From Synchiropus splendidus (lineage: Eukaryota; Chordata; Actinopteri; Syngnathiformes; Callionymidae): DNA of 64,000 bases. The notes beneath the pieces were generated by a model. The model saw only the letters and a list, made by a program, of their open reading frames with translations, made no database searches and was not told the DNA's origin. The stretch spans positions 15,279,501 through 15,343,500 of the forward strand of contig NC_071336.1 in the NCBI RefSeq assembly GCF_027744825.2, written 5' to 3'. Position numbers and translations under genes: made by a program. Shown one piece after another: positions 12,840 through 28,323 of this stretch; the first letter of the stretch is position 1; every line of letters begins with the position of its first letter.

Positions 12840-13031
12840 AAAAGTGGCTCGCAAGTCACTGTCACAGCTTCTTCCCCTCGGCCGTCAGACTGTTGAATTC
12901 GTGAACAGCCTTGTTGTTATTTTATTTTATTATTTATTTACTTTTTGACTGCACGTTATTCCAAAACACTTTCCTAGTTAGTGGGCTCCCCACTGACCAT
13001 GGCAATAAATTTGATTCTGATTCTGATTCTG
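12840..13031 (+). repeat. 3' end of a non-LTR retrotransposon, truncated copy
   Basis: Text of the type 'cacagcttcttcccc...ccgtcagactgttgaattc' is followed by AT-rich sequence, 'ccatggcaataaatttg' and a short ATTCTG tail repeated about three times (13012-13031). This is the familiar 3' end of a LINE widely spread in teleosts. Only the 3' part is present, so it is a dead, 5'-truncated insertion. Confidence 0.65.
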
Positions 13032-13039
13032 TCAACATA

Positions 13040-16000
13040 TGTGGAACACAGCCAAATTTACAGATGAGAAAACTCAGCTTTTTGCTCTTCTTAAGAGCAA
13101 TCTCACGGACATAGTTTTTTTTTCTGAGAGTAGGTAAAGTTAGTAGAGGTGGGGCGTTTTGCTTTTTAACTAAAACAAAGCGGATTTTAGATTCCATTTG
13201 TCAGCAGTAACGTCTTTTCTGTAATCAATATGATGTGAGTGCGTGTGTGTAATGGCTTCACCACCACATCCGCCAGATTAACAAGAAGGAACTGCAATGA
13301 AAAAAATGCACCATGGCCATTTACATTTTATGTAGTATTTACCGCAGAGTGGTGAACGACAAAAGGGACTCAAAAACAAACAAGAAATAAGTGTTTGAGC
13401 AAACATTTGAAACTTATCATATTCCATTAAAAGTGACTTGTTGGGGTCCAATGTCTCTTGAAAAGCCCCTGAGACAAGCAGGAAAGGCTCCCTACAAGCT
13501 AGAACTGACCAGCAGGTTTGAATGGTTGCAGTGAGGCAGTCAAGCCAGACGACTGGAAAAACAACAAGCTATCAGCCAGCGTATCACTCACCGCCCACTT
13601 GACACAGTTGACATGAACCTGTGGTGTAACATGGCTTAAGTTGAGGGTTTAGAGGCATCCCTTCATCTCTAGCATGTGATGGGTGACTTAAGGGTGCGTC
13701 AGGCCAGCATCCAATTAAAAGCTCCTATTTAGTAATTAAAATCTGTATTACAGGAGAATCACAGAAGATCGCACCGACTCAGCAAGATGGCTCGTATGTG
13801 GCATTGATTCATTCCATTTTGGACGTTCACTTACATTAGAGCCTACACATAAACATGTTTAATGGGCGTCAGGTAAGTCAACTTGTCTGTTTGTGCTTTT
13901 GTAACAAGTGTTGAAAGGTGAGCCGACCATCTGTCGGGTGAGCACTTGCGACGTTCGTCACTTGACAACTCACCAGGGCACTGTGGCATTTTGTGGCTAA
14001 GCTCGTATTATCATCATCACGTGAGAAGCAGTGACACGCAACGCCCGGGCTTGGGTGACTTTCAATTGACGTGCATGATCATCATTGACTTCGATGGCAT
14101 ACTAGCTCGGCGGGACTCTGACTCATGATCGATAGGCTTTGATCCGACACTCTGTTTCATCTTTGAAATATTCATTTTTGGATCTCTGTTGGTGTTTGAA
14201 TGACTTGGATAAAAGTAAAGCAGACATTTTCTCACCCCCCTCCTCCGTCAGCCATGGCAGTTAATAATGTGGCAGAAGGTGCAGAAATGTTGGGGGGGGG
14301 GTGGCTAAGTGAGGCAGTTTTGGTGAGGTAAAGTGGGTTTTATCTCGACAGCTTTGGGGAGTGAAGGCTTATCTGGGTCAGAGAGCTTTACGCCACAAGC
14401 AATTAGGACTGTCCTCTCTTGTGTACGCTAGCAGGAGGGAGGCCTCCCGCCATCTAGATTAGCTGTCCTACACAGGCCAGGAGAGTTCCTCTCAGCTTCT
14501 TGACAGTGGAGGCTACCAGCTGGAGGGCTGGATGAGTAGGAGGGGGAGGGCCGGGAGGGCAGGGGATTGTCATCATGAGCAGGAGGAGGGTGCTAAAGGT
14601 GCAGGCAACAAGAGCAAGCCGGTTACAGGTGTTGTACAACATGCCTCCATGTGGGTCAGCGAGCAGGTCGGGAAAAGGGGAGTTACTGACCCACACTAAC
14701 AGACGGAATTGAGGGTACAATGCAGTTTCAGACACCAGTCAATAGAATGGGATCAGCCAGCATGTTTGCCACTGAGTTTAACATTGATGTTTACGCCCCA
14801 AGAGCCACTTGAATTGAGGGATTTAAAGTGACTAGAGGCTAAATGGCTTAGGAGGTTTAGAAATATCTCGACGGAAACTGGTCAAGTGGCTCCAAGAGGA
14901 ATCCAATCATTTCAGATGTAAAAGGAGATTTGTCAGCGAAATCGAATCAGTTTAGAATACAGCAATGGACTCCAATAATTTCAGCACAGAATCAAGCAGC
15001 TGGCCTTCGCTATGTTCTACGGGTGTATAGCCATTAAGAAAGGGGACGTGATGGAGACCACTATTCATCAAACCTTGTCAAACAAAACATCACATAAGTG
15101 TCATGATTATCATATTTATTATCAGCATCTTGTTTTTCTATTCCACAACAGTAAATGGAAGTCATCTTCAAAAACCACATATTAAATATCAGCCACCTCA
15201 AATTTTGTGAAATACATCACAAAATACAGACAGACAATCAAACTTTGGAGCTAGTTTTTCTTACAGTAGATGTTCACCTGAGAAACATTTCCAATCGAAA
15301 CTTTTCTTCAGCCTCCCTATATATCACCTCTTTTTCTTACAATTAGTAGTGTTTTGTGATTCCATTGCAACAGATTGTCGGCCCACACTCTAAGCATGTT
15401 CCTTCCTTACATGCACGCATCCGCTTCACTTAAACAAGTGAGGGCTTAGCTGCCATCAATGCCAGCTTTGGAGAAGTTTACCTGTCTGCTTACTGTAAAA
15501 AGCCTCTCAAGGAAAGGGCATGTATATCGCGCGTCTAAACCTGGTATTCTTGGACACCCAGGCTGCCCACATTTTAAATGTATCCCGCTAAAGCCAGACT
15601 ATCCGGGCTGGAGGACAGAAGTAATGAGACGTGACACCGCCTGAGGGAAAGAAAAGGAGGCCCAATAGATATAGGTAATCCTTCTCACCAAGCTAACTCC
15701 TCTTAGCCTTCCTCCCCTGCTGTCACACCATCTCACTGGGGAAATATGCAACACCTGAATGTGTACACACAAACACAACAGTCAAAACATCTTGTCATCA
15801 TACAGACATGTCAAGCTGTGCAGTCACAAATTAAAGACACACATGCCACACACACACAAAACTGAGCTTTAAAGCATATGTTCTAGGCGCGTGTCCACAC
15901 ACAGGCACGCACACTCACAGACTTACAATGGCAAGTTAATTCTGCTTCTATCGATCCACTAATACAAGGCTCATTTCTCGCTATCAATTGCTAACAGATA

Positions 16001-16650
16001 AAGCTATGATACAATTACCCCCATGTTTGCACAACACAGCTGCTGGGCACAACACTAACATGGGTTTTAGAAACATGAATAGAGCCATCACCCGAATGAA
16101 ATTTGAAATCTGGTTTCGGTGAAAGAAATGTGAAATCAAATCTTATTTCAGAGGAAAAATGTGATATGGTGAAACTACATTAATCAGGATTATTATTGGA
16201 ACTCTATTTGCAACGAAACATTTAATTATTTTTAAATAAAATAAATAAATATAAATATTTTATCAATGAGTTGCAAGTCTCAACAATTAAAGGAGAGTTT
16301 TTTTCTGCCAGGGAGTTGGTTTGCAGAAGTAATAATACATTAATAATACACACAATTGTGGAGAAAACCATCCAGGTCCAATCTCTGTGTGGGATGAGTC
16401 AATCCCTGGATTATCTATGATTTGAATATATTTTAAAAAACAATAACCATTCTTTACTAGAACACACTGAAGCGTTGCTAGTTGTGAGTTGTCTCAGACA
16501 AAGTTCGTCAGGTTAGCTCCCTTGATTCGGACCAACAATCCAGTTTAAAATACTATTAGACAAGAGTGAGACCCAAGAAATGTCAGTGTATTGATAAATA
16601 AAAATAACATACAAAAACAATGATCATAATAATAATGATAACACAAATTC
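13040..16650. other. Intergenic, no gene recognised
   Basis: I see no supported coding exon. A run of ten G lies near 14291-14300. Purine-rich and GA-rich patches occur around 14450-14600. This is the distal part of the long interval upstream of six7. Confidence 0.5.
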
Positions 16651-16659
16651 ATAATTTGT

Positions 16660-16785
16660 TCCTTGTCGCATTTCACATATTTCCAGAAAATGTAATCCAA
16701 ATCCGTCCATAACTTTTCAAGTTATTTTGAACACAGACAGACAGCCATCGAAAATATAACTTCCTTGGTGGGGGCAATAACAATG
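16660..16785 (-). repeat. Interspersed repeat fragment ('tccgtccataacttttcaagttatt...acagacagac')
   Basis: The phrase aatccgtccataacttttcaag followed by acacagacagacag and 'cttccttggtgggggcaata' matches a repeat common in fish. A related copy in the opposite orientation is at 19836-19970 ('caccaaagaggttttgc...gtggatttcaatgacattttcagg'). Confidence 0.55.
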
Positions 16786-19700
16786 GTAAAGATAATAAAG
16801 TTGAATGTCTAGACAACAACCTGGGCAAACAGTCATTCAAACCCGTAACGCATGTGGTTCTCACAAAAAAATGATATAAGACACCCCAAGTATATTGTAA
16901 GTATTTTTTGGTGTTTTTTTTAAAGATGACTTGGTATTGAAGTCTCACACTAGCGGTTCCAAAATGCACTACAACAGTAGCAGCTCAATGTCATGAAAAA
17001 TATGCATGTGTGTATAAATGTATAAATAAAAGTGTGCATATTTTGTCAATGCCATTGTTTTACATCAACAGAAAACGATTGAAAATGATTAAAAAGCATG
17101 TTCTGGAGCACTATTCAAAAAGGTGGGTAACGCCCCCCCTAAAACTCTGTATGATAGCTGGAAGTGAGTCTATAGTAGTATCACTATTCAAATCTTATGC
17201 TGATCTGAAAGACCATTAATTCAAGCAAAAGAGAATGCCAGCTGTAATAATTATAATTTTAAAAATCAATATAAGCCCCATGATAGATTTGATTTCACTG
17301 CTTTTTTATTGACACACAAGACTAATAGAATAATGCACCCACTCAGGCTGATAATTCTAATATTGATTATCCTGAACGCACGATACTCTGACAACAATGT
17401 TTTGATGAACGCTACAACGAACTTTTTTTAATCACTTCGACACGCACTTCTGAAGTGCTTGAATCACCGAATGACCTGCATTGAGTCCTGCATCTCAGCG
17501 ACGTGTGTAGATTCTTTTGTGCCGCATTTTAATGAGCCCCGTGTTCATTTGTGCAGTCAGGGTCCAAGCTAACCTGTTTTGACATGTGTCACAATGAACC
17601 GAGACTTTGGTCCATATGTCCATGCATTTTCAGCCAAATTAGTAATAGATAACACACATTGCGACGACGGGAGCCCCAGCCCCCTCCCCATCCTCGTGCC
17701 TCATCTGACATGACCCCTGGACTTTCAACAATCCCACCTGTCACTGCGACGGCAATGCGCTAATAAAGTCCAGGACAAAAGAGCGGCACGTGTGTGCGGC
17801 GTGCGCCAGGCCGTCTTCTACAGCATACAAACAACAACCCATCAATCTCAATGGCTTGTCAGGATGAAGACAATAGTACAATAATCATACACAGTAATGG
17901 CACACGATTATTGAAAAAAGTGTATCACATTAATTTTCAACATTAAAGCAAGAGGCAATTTCGATGGTTGGATTATTTATATACATCAATCGGTGGTCCA
18001 GTGACTAAAGAAGAAGGGGTGACTTTGCATCAAGTACTTTCCTCTTGGTAAACTTTGTTGTTGCTCACTTCATTCTTCAACTGATTTCATTTTTATACTT
18101 GTGTGTATGCATTTTTTAACAGTGTAGTTCCAACAATTCATGAAACATTTGTTTCCACAAACGGTGGACCATGTGAAAATATGATCAGACTGTTGCTTTT
18201 TGATGATCTCACACGCTTCATAGTCATAAACACAGTACAGTCAACAAAGATGAAGGTATTCATACAAAAAGTAACACAACAGGCGAGTTATCTGATCACG
18301 ATGGAGAAAAAAGAATGATAGAGGGTGAGTTTTCACTGCTGATGATGGCCCTCTAAGGCCATATTTGTTAGAGATAAAATAAATTGTTATTATTAATAAT
18401 AATATTCAATATTAGAATACTATGCTATTGCTTTCTCTTTTTATGGTCATATAATTAATTTTGACAAAATATGTATTTTGCTTTTGGTAGCTTCATTCCG
18501 GCCCGACACAGGCATGATCTTGATCAGTGACGGCCTCAGCAGCTCAGGCTACATGGCCGACCCGTCCAGAGAAGATCAGGGGTAGGTAAGTCACCAAAGC
18601 AGGAATTAATGAGCATTATAGTATTAGGTAAGAATAAGTCCCAACTGCAATCCCTCAGGATTCCTAAACAACTTTGGTAACACCTGTTACATACAGTGTG
18701 AGGATGAAGGAAGGCGAGGATGATACCATTTTTCTCACCAAAATGGAGTATAAAATGAATACTAATGAAGCTGAGAAAAACGGGTCACAGGTAATTCAAC
18801 GTTCTAAAGGCAAGGAGAATCTGGAGACAGATGAGAAGGAAATAATCAAGTGTAACAGGGCAAAAGAGAACCAAAGAGGTGGACTTCTTTGGACTTAAGC
18901 ATTTTGTCTCACACATTTAGACACTCACTGGGAATATTGGAAAAACAATGCAGTGAACTGGATTGCAAAGCAGACAGAATCCACAAAGGGAAACCAGACA
19001 CTGTATTATGATGGTCATATTTAGCCTGCCATTATTTCATGTCACTCCACATGGTGGTATAAAAAATATAAATAATAATAAATCCAATGTAATTACATAA
19101 TACATTAAGATTTTGTAAGGAGTTGTACATTTGTGTGTGTGTTCTATGTTGTTTTGTTTGTAATGTGGTAGATCCCCCACCAATGTTACCTGTCCCTGAC
19201 AGGTGAATTTAGCCGCTCTAAATCTTCATTTACTGACAAGAAAATAAGCTTTCTGAGATCGTCTAGTCTTGACACTTCTTCTGATGACAACCTTCCTGAC
19301 TGTGAGAACAAGATCATGACGAGATTCTTCACAGGTTCTAGAGTCTCCCTTGGAGAGGTGGGAGTCTCTCATCCCACCTCATCCCAGTGAGGTGCTGAGG
19401 AAATTATGTCTTTCAATTGACCTGAGAAAGCCTTGAATGTTGAACACTCATTTGGATCATGTGAGGCAGGAAGAAAGTCTGAAACTCATAAACTAGGAAC
19501 TATTGGATCAGTTTAAATCAAATGAATAACTGTATATTTCCATGTATTAAAAGAGGAATGAAAGTCCCTTTTCAAGTCGCTTGGGCGCTACAGGTAGGCA
19601 ATTAGTATGACTTGTCACAGTTGATCCAAAAACACACTGCGTCCAGTTACATTTCTGATTTAAAATTAAACACTGTTTGTGACTGTGTAACTACTGAGTA

Positions 19701-19835
19701 GTGAAAAAACTGAACAGCAAAAATATCTGATAGCAAGACTGCCGCTCTCCTGCCAGATTCTTTATACCCCACAGGTGTCACTTGTACCACATTTGTACAT
19801 ACATTTTCAGGTATTTATATTTTATTTATTATCTC

Positions 19836-19970
19836 CACCAAAGAGGTTTTGCTTTTGACTGCGTTGGTTTGTCTGTGTATGTTCAAAGTAACTTTATGTT
19901 ATGGGTGGATTTCAATGACATTTTCAGGAAATAAGTGAACTGGGACAAGGAACAAGTGATTTAAATTTCG
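19836..19970 (+). repeat. Second copy of the same interspersed repeat, opposite orientation
   Basis: The copy reads 'atctccaccaaagaggttttg', then a TTTGTCTGTGTATG stretch, then 'gggtggatttcaatgacattttcagg' and 'gggacaaggaacaagtga'. It is the reverse-complement arrangement of the copy near 16.7 kb. Confidence 0.55.
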
Positions 19971-20649
19971 GAGAACCGACACCAGCAGTGTGATGTACAA
20001 CATACAGACCGGTGTCAGCATCTGGACCTCAGTATGGTCCAGTGAAGCGTCAGTCACTCCTTCTCCCCCATGATCAGACAGTCAGCTTACAGCATCAGCC
20101 AGCAAGGAAACCATTAATCCAGTTTGATTAATGACTTGTCGGGCTATTTTTTTAAAAGCTTAAATTAGAATTTGCTCGCTTGCTGTGAGCTTTGGGTAAG
20201 CTGATCTCCCAAACACAGAACATGACACTGTCTGAGCAGGGAAGTTCATTATCTCAACAGACCAACAACTCAGGACACTTGCTCAGAATACCTGACACAA
20301 ATAATCCAGTGATTTTAGCGTAACATGATCACGGCGTAAAGCAGCTTGGTTACGGCAACTGCTGTGAATTCACAGAGATCTCCTCGCTGAGAAGCTGTTC
20401 AGGAAACAATCCTTGAAGTTGGGCTTTTATTAAAAATCACAAAGTGTGGAGAGCAGCAGCGAAATATTGACAAATAATGCCAAGAGATTTATTTACAAAT
20501 TAAGCACCAACTTGTTCAAAGTTAACCATGATAATAAGTCATGTCTTTATTCACATATCATTTAACTTGAGAAATGTAGACTCTTAATCTACTGACTGGT
20601 GCATTTTCTTTCATTCGCATTTGTTAATTTAAGTTCCATTTCAATTCAA

Positions 20650-20945
20650 CTAGGGCCGCAACTATCTTAATGAGTAGTTGACCAGTCAGAATATGACATA
20701 TATGGGCCAACAAACATCTGATTGTGTTATTAATAGTCATTTAAATAATATATGTCAATGCAGTTGTAAACACTAGTCTTGATGTGTCAATTGTTAAACG
20801 ATCTTTGGACGTATTTGACGTCAGATATTTCTTCTCTTACTACGAAGTTGCACATGCGTGCAGAAAAGATGGCAATGACGTCACAACGCATAAATCCATC
20901 TGCAACTAATTTAATAGTCGACTATGTCAAGTCGTCATTGCAGGT
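20650..20945. mobile_element. Non-autonomous DNA transposon, hAT-like, decayed
   Basis: The left end 'agggccgcaactatcttaatgagtag' and the right end 'aatttaatagtcgactatgtcaagtcgtcattgcag' are imperfect inverted partners. They resemble a family of short hAT-derived elements with GGGCTGCAAC ends that is common in vertebrates. There is no transposase frame inside. Boundaries are approximate. Confidence 0.45.
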
Positions 20946-22447
20946 GTAATTCCAACCTTAATGAAATGTAAATGGGCATAAATTCACCATAAGTCACTTG
21001 CGATCACACTGCGTTGTTTAAACGGACTCCAAACCCCCAGAGGCTCTTGATATGATGCTGAACTGTAAATCTACAGGTTCAAACCAGTTTCCAGAGCTAT
21101 ACAAACATTTCTGGTAAACAATTTTGACACTAAGAGCATAAACACCCGAATGTTAGGGCTCCAAAACATATCCCAGTTTTGTTGAGAGGTTTATCCTCTT
21201 CAGCAAACGGCAGAGACAACCCTTGGACTAATGATCTATTGTGTCATGAGTAGAAATATTTTCATATTTTCAATGACTCGTAGTAATAGAAATTTGTGGC
21301 ATGAAAGTCTGCAAAAAATAACAATTTTAAGGCGTACAAATTAAAAAGAATCTTTTTGGATGTCTTCCTTAATTTCTCTTTTACTCTGCTCAATTAATTT
21401 TGCCAAACCTGAGTTTACTGACACCCCCGGCGCTGAATATGCAACAGTTTCTTCGCGGTTGTGACTCACAATCCACTGATCAGCTTTGCTTTTCCAAGCA
21501 ATTTCTCCTACTGAAGCTTTGATGAATCTCTTGTGCAAACTTTTTGTGAGTTAAAAATATCTTTACTTGGCAATTCCTTTACTCATGTAAATTATTTTGC
21601 TGGACACCTGAAATAAAACTGTCGACAATTGTTTTGTTTACAATAAATGTGAGTTGAGAGTCATTTTACTGTGTTGTTATAACTTAAGAATGCAGTAACT
21701 AATAACTTTGAACTAACAACATACATGGCTCAAGGTAGCTTCTGCCATGTGACTGAGTTTGGAGATATTTCACCGCACAGTTTTAATGTTAATTTATTCT
21801 GTGGTTCACGGTAAATGTCGGGAAATTTAAGGTTCTACTATTTGAGTTAAATTTTTGTTGTCGTTCATGCAGTAAAACCCCCACTGCTGGCCAGTCAAAC
21901 CAAATGCAGTTTCATGGACTTTCATTACATACTAATTCTCAAAATGAATCCTAGATCATAGGTCTTAAATTTGTGTAAAAATGGATCCCAGATTTATGTG
22001 TAGATTTTTCCATTTATTTTCATCTTTCCAGACTTTGAGTCTTGAGTTTTCATGGTATTTATGTTCAACAAATACTAGACAAAATAACCACTGAGATTGG
22101 TATTTTAACATTAGTTTTCATTCTCTCAAAACATGTTTCATTTCGTGAGTACTTTGTATCACGGTCCACATGTCTTTCGTATCATGTGGTGACCTTACTA
22201 TTTTGCTACTCAAAACAGTTCTTGGTTTGAGTCCTTATATTCTTTGATAGCTGCGCTGTAATTGTGTATAACACTAACTGAAGTCTGGAAGTCTCATACT
22301 CAGTCATGAGTTTACTTAGCATCACCTGTGCCAATTGAATCAACAGATGCCCCGCCCTCTCCTTCTCATCCAACACTGAGCCTGGACTTCCTGTCAGGTT
22401 TGTCGTTTGTATGCTGTGTTGGCTGTAAACCTGCGGCACGGTGTGAA

Positions 22448-22495
22448 GGGGTGCGGGAGGGTGGGGTGGGGGGGACGATGCGGGTGGGGGGGGGG
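22448..22495 (+). other. G-rich tract with G-quadruplex potential
   Basis: At least six runs of three or more G, separated by one to three bases over much of the stretch, lie within 48 bases. This fits the usual G4 pattern. It sits about 4.3 kb upstream of six7. Confidence 0.6.
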
Positions 22496-22739
22496 ATAGA
22501 CCTGTCTGAGAGGATATCGCTATTGAGTTGCAAATGAGCCAGTAATTAGCCCTTACACATTTGCCTGGAGGGAATTTGTGTGTGGGTGTGAGTGTGTGTG
22601 TCATTGTGTGTTTTTAACCCATTTTCTAGGGAGTAGGAGTTGACTGTGATAAGCAGATAATACTAATTACTTCTCCTCCCAGATGCTTGTTAATTGTGCT
22701 TGGTGTGGATTTGTACAGCATGGCAAGACCCCCCCCCTC

Positions 22740-22769
22740 CACACACACTCACACACACACACACACACA
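22740..22769. repeat. Short (CA)n tract
   Basis: A CA dinucleotide run follows a CCCCCCC stretch. Confidence 0.8.
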
Positions 22770-24406
22770 TATTCAGATGCATACCCCCCGCTCGGCTTGT
22801 TGGCTAAATCAACAGGTCATTATAGGCAGGGGTCTCCAGTTTAAGCCACTAATTAATTATGCCAAGTGGGGTTCCACTACCAACCATTCCCACCGATCGG
22901 ACGCTGAGGTCGAGCGGCACCGTGCTTAAACCAGTTGTTTTCAGGACATCGATCTGAAGATTGTGTGGACTCACATTGTCAGTTAAAGGCTGGACCTAAG
23001 AAGTCTGTGTTTTAAGAATGAAGCTAAACCTAATGGCTCATTTATATCATTCAAACAGAATTCGCAGCACAGTTCTGAGCACTAGCTCATCATAAATGTG
23101 CTTTCCGCAGCATGGCAGAACACAACCAAGGCAAAAAAAAAAAAAACAGATTAACCTCTGTCCTACATTAAAAGTGGCAGGATTGCCTGGGTCAGAGGTC
23201 ACACGTGTTACAAACATAAGCTATGTTTAAATATCTAGGGTGATGGATGACTCTACTCAGATTTTAGTTGATACTGTGAGAAAGAATGGAATGAAAATAT
23301 CCTTAGAATTGTCTGAAAATAGTGTGTTACATTAAACCGGGCAAAGCTAATTCGTAGATTACAACATAATTTTAAATCTAGTATTAAAGGCTGTCAATTA
23401 AAACCAGCTTCCAATGATCATACTTCCAAGTCCCATAATGCATTGCAACAACTGAAGCTCTTGGAGCGGTGATCCGGAGGAAGCAAAGGTAACGCAAACT
23501 GGCACACTGCTGTCCTGCTGTGGCCTCCACAGACAAAGCTTTCCAAATCTCTGCCCTGCTATCGCACCCTATAAATCAAACAGTCAATCACCCGCTTAAT
23601 TCACACCCTCATCTGTCCACCTGCCGTGTTAACCAACAGGATCAATTTGAGTATACGGAAGCCATATGCTACAAAAGGCCAGAGAAATTTAGATCTATAA
23701 TCTAGAGTTTCAACGTTGGGAGAAAATCTATGTTCCAAACTGTACTGGTTAAGTCCCCAGCCTTTATTAGCTCAGCCCAGTGCTGTAAACAACAAGGGCT
23801 GCCAAGCGTGCACCTGAGAAGGAGACTCGTGTTGGGTCCATTTAAGATTACCGTACACTACAATTATCTTTACCTGCTCAGTCAAGTGGGGGAAATCTCT
23901 TTCCAGTCACTCTGACGTCACTCAGCATGGCTGGCCGGATAAATGGACCTCTGCTACTAATGATTTAAAAGAAAAATACATTTCTGTTGTCGCTCATGCA
24001 AGCAGGGAGAATGGGACAGTGATTTTCCAAGGCAAGGGAAAATTTCTCTATGGAAAACACAATTAAATAAAATAAAACGTTATTTTAGTTTTGTTCAATT
24101 AAAATTAACCATCGATATAAAGCTGTCAAACTCAAAATGCTGTTGAAATACATAGCTGTATGAATTTTCAATAAATAATTTCCCCTTAATATCTGTTTAT
24201 TAAACTCTTTCTTGTCCAGTAGAGAGATGTGAAAGAGGCCCCTCGGTGACACACACAGTAACACCTTATCTGTTCATCTTACCACCATCTCTCATCCTGT
24301 TCTAACATCTTGGGAGCACTTAAGCAGATTTTCGTTCAGTCTGGCCCCAAAGTGTTAAACAGATTGGGTTCTGGGGATTCCACGTAATATGGTTGTGTTG
24401 AGGGCA

Positions 24407-24430
24407 CGTGTGTGTGTGTGTGTGTGTGTA
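24407..24430. repeat. Short (GT)n tract
   Basis: GTGTGTGT run. A CA-rich patch follows at 24550-24600. Confidence 0.8.
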
Positions 24431-26614
24431 GGGGGGTGGAGGGGGTTTACATGCTGGTCTTTGGTGCAAAGTGTCTGCAACTTGGAAGAGTTAGATTAGC
24501 TTTGAGCATGATCTTCACTGAGCTCATTTCCTCCAGTGTAGAGGAGGGGACACACTCACACACATGCATGCACTTGCACACACAAGTACACACACATCCA
24601 TTAGCCCTCAAATCCCACCTGGTATTTTAAGCTAGATTTAGGATCTATCATGTATCAAATGATGAAAGAGTTCTTATAAAGTCATGCTATACACTTTCTA
24701 TACGTTCAACTGAGATCACAGCACTGACCGGTTAAAGCACAACAAAGATCAGTTATTTGTTTCAGACACAGATGTAGACAAATGTTGTTGTTGTGCGCTT
24801 ATAAACAAAACATTGTACTAAAAAAATAAATTTATTTATTTTTTATTTACTCATTTTAATATCAACTAAAAGAACATGGTGGTGTTTTTACCGCCGCAAA
24901 ACTTTCTTTAGTTTGAGAGATCCTACACTCCTTTAACTAACAAGCTCAGACAATCAGGACAACTTGATTATCCTTCTCTTTTATTTTTAGAAGCAGTAGT
25001 GCAGTAGTTAAAACAAATCATGGGCAGAGGTTATTTCTAAGCACTGTATATTCACTTGAAAATTCCATTTCCTACTGAATAATCTGAACTCTGCCTGGCA
25101 GATGTAGTGTAGTTTCTTTCACCCCACTCTATTAAGTTCTGTTCTATTTCGTTTTGTAAGGTGTCACTAAATATAATGACTAAAGACCATGCTGATTGGT
25201 TCCATGAGGAGTCATGAAACAAGTTTGTTTTAAGCACCAGAGCAGTACATTTATATGAACATGAACTACAAGTTGTATTCAGATATTGTTAGTTAGCTCT
25301 CATCTACGAGCTCAAGCACTTTGCCATTCTTGGTTCTTGCATTATCTAGCGAGTGAAATTAATCCTTATATCTTTAATTATCATGGGCCAGTTCAACACG
25401 GCGCGTGGTTATTTGGACAGATTTATGCCATGTAAAGAAGGACTGAATAAATAAAATGAGCGGAATGTCATGCAGGCTCTCCATTAGCTCTTCATCGTGT
25501 CACACTTTTCATGAATTGATAGACAGATGATGTTTAATATAAAAAGTAAATGTGTGAGATCACTTGGCTTCAGGTGCAACATTATAAGATCTTTAACCAG
25601 ATATAATTAAAAAAAAAAATTATTTTGACAAACTCATTGCACCACCTTCCAGAAGCCATATGAGCTCAGGTTGCAAACACACTACACTATAAAACTACCA
25701 AACCTTTTTTTTTTTTTTACTTTTGAAATGTTTTTTTAAACTTGTATTTTCCCTGGATTTGCAAAATCTCATTCAGCCTCTGCTTGCAACATCACATTAT
25801 ATAACGTGGTGCACTGACAAATGGTCCCGGAGGATGCAATTGTGTCGTTTGTGTCATTTTGTTTCTGTAATTTATGAATCCAAACATAATAATCACTGCA
25901 TCCCTCTACAGTTGTGTTGTTGAGACGAGAGCTGGAGTAGGTGCCAGTGTTATTATTTATTGGGGGTTTATGTCTGACAAACTCATATACTAGACGGATT
26001 TGTAGACGGGATTATGGGCTTCTTCACCTCATTTTTAAGAAGATTGATCCTCACCTGACTGCAACCTTTGTGGAAATCCTTGCATTTGCTCACGGCATTG
26101 ATCCGTCTGCCTCCGAGGATGACTGCTTTATTTGCCCCTCGGTCTGAATAGCAGGAAGCCAAAGTTAAGACAATGCTTTACAAATAAAGTGAAGTGTCGC
26201 ATGTTTGCATTTCAGGTGGCAGATGCTTAGGAGATCCTTAACCTGATTAATAAGAAAATTGTCTCAGGGCTGATTTATAAGCCGCAGAGATCAGAAGGAT
26301 GGAAGCTGTTAATGCGGTGTACTGGAGCCGTTCTGTGTCACATCCATGTCTAACACTGTCTTGATCTGATCTGATCTGATGTTGGGCTTCATTGCACTGT
26401 GGAGAGCACTGTGCCCCACGCGCGTCACTGCAAACTAGTCAGAAGTATTCATGAGGTCCGAGCATGTGTTGTGGGGCTCTGGTCCCCATCTCCATGACCT
26501 AGCCTTGGTTGTTTGCTCGCTCTTCTCCTCCTGCGGCTGATCAGCCAAACAAGCTAATCGGCCAGTCACCTCTGTACGCTGCTCCCCCGCTAAGAAGCTA
26601 ATGGCCGGGACATA

Positions 26615-26666
26615 TAATCCTTCTCAAAACAACCACAGAGATGCTAATTCTACCTCGCTATAAATA
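26615..26666 (+). promoter_or_regulatory. Probable six7 core promoter: TATA box and OTX/CRX-type site
   Basis: A good TATAAATA lies at 26659-26666, which would place the start of transcription near 26690 and leave a 5' UTR of roughly 130 bases before the ATG at 26818. A TAATCC motif at 26615-26620 is the known OTX/CRX core. This fits expression in eye and photoreceptors known for six7, but the link is inference. Confidence 0.55.
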
Positions 26667-26817
26667 CAGCTTGACTCCTTGTCCTCATTCTTGATTCCCT
26701 CTTGCCGTGGAAGCTTGGTGTCCGCTTCTGCGAACCTCAATCCCCGGAAAGTGTCACCTACATAAGAAGCAGCGAGTGGATGCCAGGGTTCACCTTGTCA
26801 CTGGACTTTCCGCCGAG

Positions 26818-28323
<1,506 letters not shown>

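Larger units (their letters stand above)
16786..26650. other. Long non-coding interval upstream of six7, candidate regulatory landscape
   Basis: Apart from the repeats listed separately I can support no exon here. TAATTA-type homeobox sites are frequent, for example near 22539, 22660 and 22845-22855, and near 25355-25380. A gene-poor flank is typical of developmental transcription factor genes, but conservation could not be tested. The small open frames look random. Confidence 0.45.

Noticed and set aside
18674..18898. Lys/Glu-rich plus-strand frame, 74 residues
   Set aside because: Purine-rich composition alone explains it. No domain and no splice context.
22206..22604. 132-residue minus-strand open frame rich in Pro
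   Set aside because: Its Pro/Ser content comes from the complementary strand of the G-rich tract. No other support.
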